Assembly (NCBI RefSeq): GCF_002770725.1 | Contig: NZ_NQVN01000002.1 | Coordinates: 212,622-276,621, forward strand | DNA from: Pleomorphomonas carboxyditropha | GTDB taxonomy: Bacteria; Pseudomonadota; Alphaproteobacteria; Rhizobiales; Pleomorphomonadaceae | DNA length: 64,000 bases | Reading direction: 5' to 3' | Shown here: piece by piece, positions 7,729-15,375 of the stretch | Numbering within the stretch: the stretch's first letter is position 1 | Layout: every line of letters starts with the position of its first letter | Program-made: the position numbers and the translations under genes | Notes under the pieces: model-generated | Told to the model about the DNA's origin: nothing | What the model saw: the letters and a program-made list of their open reading frames with translations, nothing else | Database searches by the model: none

Positions 7729-9165
7729 TCATTCCCGGCCGAGGCCGGCAGCCTGCGCCGCCGAGCTGATGTCGAGCATCAGATCTTTGCGAGCCTTTGC
7801 CTGCCTCGTCCTATCCGGCAGGCGAACGATGTAGGCCGGGTGCCAGGTGATCAGAACCGGTCGTCCATGCAATCCCGTCTCGATCTGTCCCCGCCGGGAA
7901 CCGAGCGGTGCGTCGTTCCCCGTCAGGGCGAAAGCGGCCGAGGCCCCGAGCGCTACCACGAGTTGCGGCCGGACGAGGGCCAGCTCCAGGTCCAGCCACC
8001 GGCGGCAATGCTCGATCTCCTGCCGCGCGGGGTTCCGGTGAAGGCGCTGCTTGCCACGCGGCGCGAACTTGAAATGCTTCACCGCGTTGGTGAGCCAGAC
8101 CTCAGCGGGGTCGATCCCGGCCTCCGCCATGACGGCGCGCAGAAGCTGGCCGGCGGGGCCGACAAACGGGCGCCCCTCGAGATCTTCGCGGTCTCCGGGT
8201 TGTTCTCCGACCATCATCAGGCGGGCGGTGGCGGAGCCCTCGCCCCAGACGGTTTGGGTGGCGGTCTCGCACAACCCGCAGCGCCGGCAGTGCAGTGCGG
8301 CCGCGCGCGCCTCGTCCAGCGTCTCGGGAAGGACGGGGGCGACCGGCATCGCGGCGCGGTAGCGGGTGGAAACCGCTGCGGCGCCGGGGCGCGGTGCCGT
8401 GGCTGCCGCCTCGCGCATCCGCGCCACCCGCTCCTCGGCATCCTTGAGCATGTCGGGGATCAGCCGCGTTTCGGGCAGGTTCTTCCAGTATCTCTTCGGC
8501 ATCTCGGAGCGCATCGCATCCAGCTTGATGCGAGCCGGATTGAAGATATTGGCGAAATAGGTGGCCCAGAGCGTCTCCGAAGCGTCCTCGGGAAGGTCTG
8601 GGCGCGTGCCGCCGGGGAGGAAGCCGAGGGCGCCCGCCTCGAAACGCGCGGTCAGGTGCGGCGTCGCGATCATCCAGTCCATATCGGCAAAGCGTTTCGC
8701 GAAAAACCGGCTGCCGGGCTCCAGCGTGTTGTGTTCGGGCTCGAACCAGGCGGCGAAGCGGCGCCTGCCCGTGGCGGGCAGCTCGCGGAACCGCACGAAG
8801 GCGTGCATCTTGTGAATATCGCGCCCGACGGCTTTCGCCATCAGGTTCAGCCGCCGCCCCAGCGGATCGGCCGGCGACAGCAGATCGCCCTCGCGGCGGT
8901 CGATTTGCCAGAGCGCCTGATAGAGCAGGGCCAGCCGTTCGGGCGCGCAATGCCAGATCACCGACATGGCGAGCTTCAGGAAGGACCGCGGCACCCGCGC
9001 GCGATGGGGCCCGGGCGCATCGGGCAGGGGGTCTGCGGCAAACAAGCCGCCCGTACCGGCCCAGTCCAGCTCACCGGGCGGGATGCGGTGACTGATCGCG
9101 ATGCGGGCCGCCTCGCGCCAGGCATCGAACATGCCCTGTTCCGGCAGGGTGACGCCGTAGCTCAT
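7729..9165 (-). CDS. udgX: UdgX family uracil-DNA binding protein fused to a radical-SAM partner domain
   Basis: A 478-residue two-domain protein. Residues ~1-255 match the probable DNA-metabolism domain that accompanies the radical-SAM repair family (TIGR03915 type). Residues ~280-478 are a family-4-like uracil-DNA glycosylase domain: iron-sulfur cysteines C293, C296, C299 and probably C387, motif GEQPGD (320-325), and the UdgX-specific loop with KQRLH, whose His376 corresponds to the histidine that links covalently to DNA at uracil sites in characterised UdgX. It begins at ATG 9165, overlapping the radical-SAM stop by 4 bp, so both are translated from one SOS-type transcript. Confidence 0.93.
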   Translation of the reverse strand: MSYGVTLPEQGMFDAWREAARIAISHRIPPGELDWAGTGGLFAADPLPDAPGPHRARVPRSFLKLAMSVIWHCAPERLALLYQALWQIDRREGDLLSPADPLGRRLNLMAKAVGRDIHKMHAFVRFRELPATGRRRFAAWFEPEHNTLEPGSRFFAKRFADMDWMIATPHLTARFEAGALGFLPGGTRPDLPEDASETLWATYFANIFNPARIKLDAMRSEMPKRYWKNLPETRLIPDMLKDAEERVARMREAAATAPRPGAAAVSTRYRAAMPVAPVLPETLDEARAAALHCRRCGLCETATQTVWGEGSATARLMMVGEQPGDREDLEGRPFVGPAGQLLRAVMAEAGIDPAEVWLTNAVKHFKFAPRGKQRLHRNPARQEIEHCRRWLDLELALVRPQLVVALGASAAFALTGNDAPLGSRRGQIETGLHGRPVLITWHPAYIVRLPDRTRQAKARKDLMLDISSAAQAAGLGRE

Positions 9166-10391
9166 ATCAAGGATAGCTGTTGCGGAGGCGGTGCGAAACG
9201 GGCGCGCAGGTCGGCGCTGTCGGTCAGCCCGCCGGGCGACCAGCCCGGCAGGGAGATGAACGGCCGCGCCTTTTTGATCAGCGCGCCCATCCGGACAAGA
9301 TCCTCGTAGCGCAAGGCCCGGGTGCGGCGCGCGGCGATGATGCGGTCGACGGTGCGGGTGCCGAAGCCGGGCACGCGCAGCAGCATGTCCTTGGCGGCGC
9401 GGTTCACGTCCAGCGGGAAAAGCCCGCGATGCTGCAGGGCCCAGGCGAGCTTTGGGTCGATCTCCAGATCGAGATGGCCCGCCTTGGCGCCGGTTGCGAT
9501 CTCGTCGGCGGTGAAGCCGTAGAAGCGCAGCAGCCAGTCCGCCTGATAAAGCCGGTGTTCGCGCAGCAAAGGCGGCTGGATCAGCGGCAGCGCCGATGAG
9601 GCATCGGGGATCGGCGAGAAGGCCGAATAATAGACGCGGCGAAGTTTGTAGCCCGTGTAAAGCCGGGTCGAGCTTTGCAGGATCGTCACATCGTCCGTGC
9701 CGTCGGCGCCGATGATCATCTGGGTGCTCTGGCCCGCGGGGGCGAAGCGGGGCGGGCGCCTGCCGGTGAATGTCCGATCCGTCGCGGCCTCTCCTTCCAG
9801 CCGTACCTGGGCCATCGCGGCGCGGATGGTCTCCGGGCGCTTTTCGGGGGCAAGCCGGCGGACGCTGGCATCCTGCGGCAGTTCGACGTTGATCGAAAGG
9901 CGGTCGGCGTAGAGTCCGGCCTCGCGGATCAGATCGGGGCCGGCGTCGGGGATGGTCTTGAGGTGGACATAACCCTTGAAGCCGTGGTCCTGCCGCAAGG
10001 TCCGGGCAATGCGGACCATGTCCGCCATGGTCCGGTCGGGCGAGCGGATGACGCCCGAGGAGAGGAACAGCCCCTCGATATAGTTGCGCCGGTAGAATTC
10101 CAGCGTCAGCGTGACGACCTCGTCGACCGAGAACCGCGCACGCTCGACATTCGAGGACACCCTGTTGATGCAATAGGCGCAGTCGAAGATGCAGAAATTG
10201 GTCATCAGAATCTTCAAGAGGCTGATGCAGCGCCCGTCCGGCGTATAGGCATGGCAGATGCCGCTGCCGCCGGAAGAGCCGAGACCGCCCTTGCGCGCAT
10301 CCCGCCTTTCGCCGCCGGAGGAAGCGCAGGAGGCATCGTATTTCGCCGCGTCCGAGAGAATCGCCAGCTTGTCCTGGAGGGTTCTTGCCAT
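9162..10391 (-). CDS. Putative DNA modification/repair radical SAM protein
   Basis: A 409-residue radical S-adenosylmethionine enzyme. The cluster-binding CxxxCxxC is C67-C71-C74 (NFCIFDCAYCINR). An upstream serine/glycine-rich stretch with C46 and C55 follows the family pattern, and a helix-hairpin-helix-like region (VPGFGTRTVDRIIAARR) lies in the last quarter, suggesting DNA binding. It matches the family (TIGR03916) whose genes sit next to UDG-like proteins; the chemistry is unknown. The start ATG 10391 has no Shine-Dalgarno and lies almost at the predicted transcription start, so the message may be leaderless. Predicted LexA control is described separately. Confidence 0.93.
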   Translation of the reverse strand: MARTLQDKLAILSDAAKYDASCASSGGERRDARKGGLGSSGGSGICHAYTPDGRCISLLKILMTNFCIFDCAYCINRVSSNVERARFSVDEVVTLTLEFYRRNYIEGLFLSSGVIRSPDRTMADMVRIARTLRQDHGFKGYVHLKTIPDAGPDLIREAGLYADRLSINVELPQDASVRRLAPEKRPETIRAAMAQVRLEGEAATDRTFTGRRPPRFAPAGQSTQMIIGADGTDDVTILQSSTRLYTGYKLRRVYYSAFSPIPDASSALPLIQPPLLREHRLYQADWLLRFYGFTADEIATGAKAGHLDLEIDPKLAWALQHRGLFPLDVNRAAKDMLLRVPGFGTRTVDRIIAARRTRALRYEDLVRMGALIKKARPFISLPGWSPGGLTDSADLRARFAPPPQQLSLI

Positions 10392-10398
10392 GTGCGAC

Positions 10399-10427
10399 AG
10401 GATATATGTTCATGATTTGTTCGTCAA
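10399..10427 (-). promoter_or_regulatory. SOS promoter with LexA box for the radical-SAM/UdgX operon
   Basis: On the minus strand a -35 hexamer TTGACG (10427-10422) and a -10 hexamer TATCCT (10404-10399) are 17 bp apart. The alphaproteobacterial LexA operator GTTC-N7-GTTC occupies the spacer exactly (10408-10422, GTTC ATGATTT GTTC on the plus strand). Both half-sites are perfect. LexA bound here would block RNA polymerase. Confidence 0.8.
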
Positions 10428-10625
10428 TTCGGCAGCCCCCGGACAGGCGAAAATATGAGGGGCGGCCGGAGGCCCGCAAGCGGCGGATCACGGGCGCCAG
10501 CATCGGGATGTTGAATGGAGGACATCTGAAGACCCTTTCGGCGAGGAAACTTCCCTTCATCCCGCTCTCACCCAAATTGTCGTCTACGGTGGCTTGTCGA
10601 TCACGGTCATCCCGGAGTGGATCGC

Positions 10626-11657
10626 ATGTTGCTGCGAACGATGGTTGTTGTCCTTTCGCTCCTTTCCACGCCGGCAATGGCGGAGGAATCCTTTCGTCCG
10701 GCGCTGGAAGGGGCGCTCGACCGCGCCGAGGCGCTCGCCCCGCTCCAGACGGTCCTCATCGCCCATGACGGGACTGTCGTCGCCGAACGCGGCTATCGCG
10801 GCCATTCGCCCGGCACGCCCACCAGCATCATGTCGGCCTCGAAATCGGTGATCTCGGCCCTCGTCGGCATCGCCATCGACAAAGGCGTGCTGGAAGGCAC
10901 CGACCAGTTGATTGCGCCGATACTCGCAAATGATCTGCCGGCCGATGCCGATCCACGGCTGGCCCGCATCACCGTCGGCAATCTCCTGTCGATGCAGGCC
11001 GGTCTCGGCTCCACGTCGGGCCCGCGATATGGAGCGTGGATCGAGAGCGCGAACTGGGTGCGTTTCGCGCTCGCCCAACCCTTCGAGGACGATCCGGGCG
11101 GCCGGATGATCTATTCCACCGGCTCGACGCACCTGCTGTCGGCGATCCTGACCCGCCGGTCCGGCCGCTCGACGCTGGCGCTGGCGCGCGACTGGCTGGG
11201 GCCGCTGAAGGGGTTTTCCATCGCCGGCTGGGATCGCGATCCCCAAGGCATTTACGTCGGCGGCAATCTCATGTCGATGACACCGAGGTCGCTTCTGGCC
11301 TTTGGCGAACTCTATCGCACCGGAGGGTTGACGCCGGACGGTCGGCGCCTGATCCCGCAGGACTGGATCGAACGATCCTGGGAAAGCCGCACCAGCTCCC
11401 GATATACCGGCGACGGATATGGCTATGGCTGGTTCTCGGCGCGGATCGCTGGCCAGGACGTCAAGTATGGCTGGGGATACGGCGGACAGATGGTCTACGT
11501 CGTCCCCGCGCTGGGGCTGACGGTCGTCATGACGTCCGACGTTGGCTCCCCGTCAAGCCGAACGGGGCACCGGGACGATCTGCACGCCCTGCTGGGCGAA
11601 ATAATCGGTATCGTGGCCGATGCGGGGACGGCGTCCGCACCACGGGAGACAAACTAG
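10626..11657 (+). CDS. Serine hydrolase, class C beta-lactamase/esterase family
   Basis: A 343-residue protein with a Sec-type signal peptide (residues 1-18, cut after AMA). The SxxK catalytic pair is S70-A-S-K73 in MSASKS, a tyrosine follows in the MIYSTGSTHLL stretch, and a YGWGYGGQ stretch occupies the position of the KTG-like box. This is the layout of class C beta-lactamase-related esterases and peptidases acting in the periplasm; the substrate is not predictable. ATG 10626 is preferred over GTG 10617 because GGAG (10614-10617) sits 8 nt before it. It stands alone, convergent with the next gene. Confidence 0.88.
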   Translation: MLLRTMVVVLSLLSTPAMAEESFRPALEGALDRAEALAPLQTVLIAHDGTVVAERGYRGHSPGTPTSIMSASKSVISALVGIAIDKGVLEGTDQLIAPILANDLPADADPRLARITVGNLLSMQAGLGSTSGPRYGAWIESANWVRFALAQPFEDDPGGRMIYSTGSTHLLSAILTRRSGRSTLALARDWLGPLKGFSIAGWDRDPQGIYVGGNLMSMTPRSLLAFGELYRTGGLTPDGRRLIPQDWIERSWESRTSSRYTGDGYGYGWFSARIAGQDVKYGWGYGGQMVYVVPALGLTVVMTSDVGSPSSRTGHRDDLHALLGEIIGIVADAGTASAPRETN

Positions 11658-11681
11658 GATTGGCGCTTCGTTTGGCGACGA

Positions 11682-13199
11682 TTACTCCGTTGCCCGATAG
11701 AGTTCGGCGGCGGCCTCCTTCAACGCCTGCCGGCTATCCGGCCTGAAATACATCATGTGGCCGCCTTCCAGGACGTCCAGCCGGATGGGCTTCGCGTCCG
11801 GAATGGCCTCCACCTGCCCCACGAGATAGCGCGACGTCATGTAGGGCGTCACCAGGTCGGTATAGCCATTGACGATGAGGACGCCCATGGCCGGATTGAG
11901 GCTCCGCGCCCGCTGGAGATCGTCCATCACGCCGGCATAGCCCTGGCGCGACGGGCCGGTCCCGTACTCCCAGTTGCGGCTGATCTCTTCGTTCAGCAGG
12001 CGGTAGGACATGTCCGTGCGGAAGTTCAGTTCGTCGCGCGCATAGGCCACGAAGGCCGACGTCAGCACCGGCACGCTGCGGTCGAGTATCGGATCGGGCC
12101 CCGAAACTCTCGGGCTGCGCGGCGCCATGTCGGCGGTTTCTATCATGCCGTCATACGGGCTCAGGACATTTCCCCGCGCGCGTGCGAATTCCTTGATGAA
12201 AAGTCCCGTGGTCACGCGCCCGAAATTGCGCTGCACGAGGTCGAGCGGCAGGCCGGTGATCTCGGCCACGCGCGCGCTTGCCGTCCGTCCGCCCGGCTCG
12301 AGGCCGCTGGCGAGGGCGACGAGATAGTCGCCGAGCGCGAAGCGCTCCACCTCGGCCAGGCGGTCCCGCAGGGCCGGGCCGGTGACGCCGTCGCGCCGCA
12401 GGCGCACCGCCGCGAGCGAGGGAAGCTCGAGCGCCAGGTGGAGCGGATCGAACTGGTCGGGCCGCACCAGCATGAATTCCAGCGCCGGCGAGATCAGGAC
12501 GATCCCGCTCGGGCTGATGCCGACGTCCTGCTGGAGGGTTCTGGCAAGCAAGGCCGCCCGAAATCCGCCATAGCTCTCGCCGGCAAGAAAGACCGGCGAC
12601 CGGCTGCGCCCCGCCTGGGCGAGATAGAGCCGGATGAACGCCCCCAACGAGGCCGCATCCTGATCGACGCCCCAGAAGCTGCGCGTTTCCTGGCCGGGCG
12701 CCTCGCGGCTGTAGCCGGTGCCGACCGGGTCGACGAACACGAGGTCGGTCATGTCGAGCCAGGTGCCGGGATTGTCGATGAGCGTCTGCGGCGACGGGAG
12801 GAAACGCCCGTCGGCGGCCGTCGCGATCACCCGCGGACCGAGCGCGCCGAGATGGAGATAGGCGGACGCCGCGCCCGGACCGCCGTTGAAGACGAAGGTT
12901 ACGGGACGCTGCGCCTCCGCCTTCGGAGCCCCATCGGCCTGAAGGGTGTAGGCGACGTAGAAGACTTCCGCCGTGATGTCGGCATTGCCCGCCAGCAGCG
13001 AGAGCGTGCCGGCCCGGGCCTGATAGCGGAGCGTGCGCCCGTCGACATCGATCGAATGCCCGGTCGTCTGCGGCGCGGGCAGAAGGGACAGGATCCCACC
13101 GGTTGGCGCCGGCCGCTCGGGCGTTTCGGCCCGGGGAGCGCCGGGAACGCTTGCGAGCACCGCCAGCGCGACGATGATGGCTTTCAGCAGCGGCTGCAT
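11682..13199 (-). CDS. Serine carboxypeptidase (peptidase family S10)
   Basis: A 505-residue exported protein: signal peptide at residues 1-24 (ending APRAE). The oxyanion-hole stretch NGGPGAAS is at ~105-112, the nucleophile is S209 in GESYGG, the aspartate is in NGYTDLVTPY and the histidine in EGGHMMYF near the C-terminus, so the full S10 triad is present. These enzymes remove C-terminal residues from peptides in the periplasm or outside the cell. It begins at ATG 13199 and appears monocistronic, with a palindromic repeat upstream. Confidence 0.93.
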   Translation of the reverse strand: MQPLLKAIIVALAVLASVPGAPRAETPERPAPTGGILSLLPAPQTTGHSIDVDGRTLRYQARAGTLSLLAGNADITAEVFYVAYTLQADGAPKAEAQRPVTFVFNGGPGAASAYLHLGALGPRVIATAADGRFLPSPQTLIDNPGTWLDMTDLVFVDPVGTGYSREAPGQETRSFWGVDQDAASLGAFIRLYLAQAGRSRSPVFLAGESYGGFRAALLARTLQQDVGISPSGIVLISPALEFMLVRPDQFDPLHLALELPSLAAVRLRRDGVTGPALRDRLAEVERFALGDYLVALASGLEPGGRTASARVAEITGLPLDLVQRNFGRVTTGLFIKEFARARGNVLSPYDGMIETADMAPRSPRVSGPDPILDRSVPVLTSAFVAYARDELNFRTDMSYRLLNEEISRNWEYGTGPSRQGYAGVMDDLQRARSLNPAMGVLIVNGYTDLVTPYMTSRYLVGQVEAIPDAKPIRLDVLEGGHMMYFRPDSRQALKEAAAELYRATE

Positions 13200-13382
13200 C
13201 GGGCCTCCTGTGCGAGGATGTGTTGGTCACGCTTTCAGGATGAGGAATGCGCAGCCGATGGGCAACCCGTCGTTCGGCGGATGTCGCGCCGAGCTACCAG
13301 ATTCAACTGATCCTGACCCTATGGCCAAGGATTTTCGCGGGGCGCTCTCGACGCTGCCCTGCTGCCGGTCGAGGCGCGACCC

Positions 13383-13489
13383 TAGAGCATTTCCGGCGAA
13401 AACAGGTTCGCCGGAAATGCTCTATCTCTTTGATTAGGCGCAATTTCGGACGCAAAATCGGTTCCCATTTTTGCTGAAATTTGCTCTAG
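13383..13489. repeat. Mosaic palindromic intergenic repeat
   Basis: The first unit has perfect 18-bp arms TAGAGCATTTCCGGCGAA (13383-13400) and its complement (13407-13424) around the loop AACAGG. The second unit (about 13438-13489) is an interrupted palindrome with GCAAAA/TTTTGC arms flanked by AATTTC and GAAATT, and it runs into the iclR stop codon. This resembles the short palindromic elements common between genes in rhizobia and brucellae. It lies at the 3' end of the iclR transcript and may serve as its terminator. I saw no second copy in the window. Confidence 0.75.
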
Positions 13490-14325
13490 TCGATGAACTG
13501 GTCGAGCTCGAAATCGAGGCCGCTGTTGGCGCTTTGCCAGCCCAGCTTGCCGGAGACCTCGCTTGCGGCGGCCGTCACGTGGCGGGCCAGCTCGCGGATG
13601 GCCTCGTCGCCGACCCGGCTCGCCAGCGACGACACCGACAGGCCGGCGACGACCTCGCCCGACCGGTCGCGGATGGGCGCCGCGACGCAGAACAGGCCCT
13701 CCTCGTATTCCTGGTCGTCGGTCGCCCAGCCGTTGGCGCGCACCGCATCGAGGTCGGCCAGAAAGATGTCCCTGTCGGTCGTCGTGTGGACGGTGAAGCT
13801 GGCGAGCGGCCCGTCGCCGATCGCCTGTGCGAGGGCGTCGTCCCAAAGCCAGGCGACCAGCACCTTGCCGATGGCGGTGGCGTGCAAGGGAAGCTGCCGC
13901 CCCAGACGAAGCAGGAGGCGCATGGTGCCGCCGGTTTCGAACTGCTCGATGTAGATGGCGCTCTGGCCATCGCGGACGCCGAGGTTGACCGGCAGGCGGG
14001 TGTCCTCGGCGAGCGCCCGCATGGAGGGCAGCGCGACGCGGTCGAGCCGGCGGGCCCGGACCGCGCTCGAGCCGATGACGAAGGCCTTCATGCCGACGGA
14101 GAACAGGCCGGTCTCCTCGTCATAGTCGACGAGGCCGCGCCCCTTCAGCGTTTCGAGAAGACGGGAGGCGGTGGTGGGCGAGATGCCGACGCCGCGCGCC
14201 AACTGGCTGAGCGTGGCCTGGCGCGCGTCACCCAGGAGTTCGAGCAGCGCCAGGCCCCGATCGAGCGTGCGGGTGACCCCGACGTCCTCGCGGGTGCGCG
14301 TGCGGCCACGGCGCGGCGCGGTCAT
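13486..14325 (-). CDS. IclR family transcriptional regulator
   Basis: A 279-residue protein. Residues ~15-80 form the IclR winged helix-turn-helix (LLELLGDARQATLSQLARGV, then TTASRLLETLKGRGLV), and ~90-260 the ligand-binding domain with the family stretch LPLHATAIGKVLVAW and a YEEGLFCVAAPIRD motif. ATG 14325 overlaps the hydrolase stop codon by 4 bp, so the two genes are one transcript, divergent from the enolase-superfamily/ABC operon. It is the likely local regulator of that divergent pair. Confidence 0.92.
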   Translation of the reverse strand: MTAPRRGRTRTREDVGVTRTLDRGLALLELLGDARQATLSQLARGVGISPTTASRLLETLKGRGLVDYDEETGLFSVGMKAFVIGSSAVRARRLDRVALPSMRALAEDTRLPVNLGVRDGQSAIYIEQFETGGTMRLLLRLGRQLPLHATAIGKVLVAWLWDDALAQAIGDGPLASFTVHTTTDRDIFLADLDAVRANGWATDDQEYEEGLFCVAAPIRDRSGEVVAGLSVSSLASRVGDEAIRELARHVTAAASEVSGKLGWQSANSGLDFELDQFID

Positions 14326-15233
14326 CTTGCGCTTTTCCGGTGGCCGGCGGCTCGTTCGCCGAGGCCGCCGGCCCAGGCGACGATACGGCCGGAAACCGCC
14401 GTCTCGATGCCGGTATAGAGATAGTTGCCGCCGGTCAGGATCGCCGTCTGGAAGCTCGGCGCCGTGATGGCATTGCGGCGCATCGAGCCGAAAAAGCCCT
14501 GGATCGAGTCCTCGCTTCGTCCCTCGGCGTCGCCGAACCAGGCGAGGATCGGCACGTCGATCCGCGACAGCGCCGGCGGAATGCCGCCGCTGCCGTAAAG
14601 CTCCCGGTGCACGCGGGCGCGCATCGCGTAGGTCTCGGCGCTGATGGTGTTGGGCGCCATGCCGGGACGGGTGCCCCAGGGCAGCAGGTGCCAGCCGTTT
14701 CCCGCCGCCGTCAGGCGGGCGGCTTCCTCGACCAGCGTCGGATCGAGCTGGTCGCGGACCAGCGAGGCCGAGGAGGCGCAGACCACGCCGTCGACGCCGT
14801 CGGTTCCGCTTTGCGCCAGCGCATAGACGATCTTCGCCGCTCCCCAGCCGTGCCCGACCATGACGACGCGGCGGCGCCCCAGCGCGCGTGCCCGGCGGAG
14901 CCAGGGGCCGATGTCGCTGGGCGCCTCGACGAGATATTCCCAGGCCGATCCGGCGAGCTTGGTGCGGCCGTCCGGGCCGCGCAGCCAGGCGCCGAAGTTG
15001 TGCCCGCGCGTCTCCACCGAAAGGAAGCTCGCGCCGAGCCGGGCGGCCGCCCGGCCGATGGCCGCATATTCGGGTTCGGCGAAGCCGAGGCTGACGCCGT
15101 GAACCCAGACGATGGCGAGGTCGGCGGCCCGATTTTCCGATTCGAACAGACATCCGGCCAGGGCGTAGCCGTCGTCCGAAATCACATGGATCAGCTTCTC
15201 AAGAACAGGCTGTTCGCCATTCGCCGGTCGCAT
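14322..15233 (-). CDS. Alpha/beta-hydrolase fold protein lacking the catalytic serine
   Basis: A ~303-residue alpha/beta-hydrolase fold protein. The strand-elbow that normally reads GxSxG is VGHGWGAAK, with glycine in place of the nucleophilic serine, and the C-terminal histidine motif (usually GADH-like) reads GGNYLYTG. The acid side may survive in WFGDAEG. It may therefore bind rather than hydrolyse, or use another mechanism. ATG 15233 is preferred since GGAG lies 11 nt upstream and the operator-like sequence falls outside it; ATG 15269 would add 12 residues. It is co-transcribed with iclR. Confidence 0.8.
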   Translation of the reverse strand: MRPANGEQPVLEKLIHVISDDGYALAGCLFESENRAADLAIVWVHGVSLGFAEPEYAAIGRAAARLGASFLSVETRGHNFGAWLRGPDGRTKLAGSAWEYLVEAPSDIGPWLRRARALGRRRVVMVGHGWGAAKIVYALAQSGTDGVDGVVCASSASLVRDQLDPTLVEEAARLTAAGNGWHLLPWGTRPGMAPNTISAETYAMRARVHRELYGSGGIPPALSRIDVPILAWFGDAEGRSEDSIQGFFGSMRRNAITAPSFQTAILTGGNYLYTGIETAVSGRIVAWAGGLGERAAGHRKSAR

Positions 15234-15269
15234 CGAAAAAACAACTCCAATTCGTCGCTTAAGGGGCAT

Positions 15270-15291
15270 GAAAAATCACGTAATTTATCAT
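15270..15291. promoter_or_regulatory. Operator-like sequence in the divergent hydrolase/dehydratase promoter
   Basis: The plus strand here matches the minus strand at the uxaC operator in 17 of 22 positions, including the core ATCACGTAAT followed by a TTAT/ATAT segment. It lies just upstream of the hydrolase start and ~24 bp before the TTGACA of the divergent promoter, a good position for a shared regulator. Confidence 0.5.
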
Positions 15292-15313
15292 CTAGTGGGT
15301 ATTATCTTCATCT

Positions 15314-15343
15314 ATTGACAAAATCAATACGCGATCGTCAGTC
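15314..15343 (+). promoter_or_regulatory. Probable promoter of the dehydratase/ABC operon
   Basis: A perfect -35 hexamer TTGACA (15315-15320) lies ~55 bp before the GTG start of the first gene. The -10 element is poor (CAGTCT-like near 15338-15344). The -35 is embedded in a palindrome ATTGA-N5-TCAAT (15314-15328), which could be an operator for the divergent IclR protein. Confidence 0.45.
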
Positions 15344-15375
15344 TAGCTCCTCGAACGAGCTTTCGAGGTCCCCCA

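Noticed and set aside
15314-15328. ATTGA-N5-TCAAT read as an FNR/FixK box
   Set aside because: The length is 15 with a 5-base centre and the half-sites differ from TTGAT-N4-ATCAA by one base in spacing; the -35 hexamer explains the sequence equally well.
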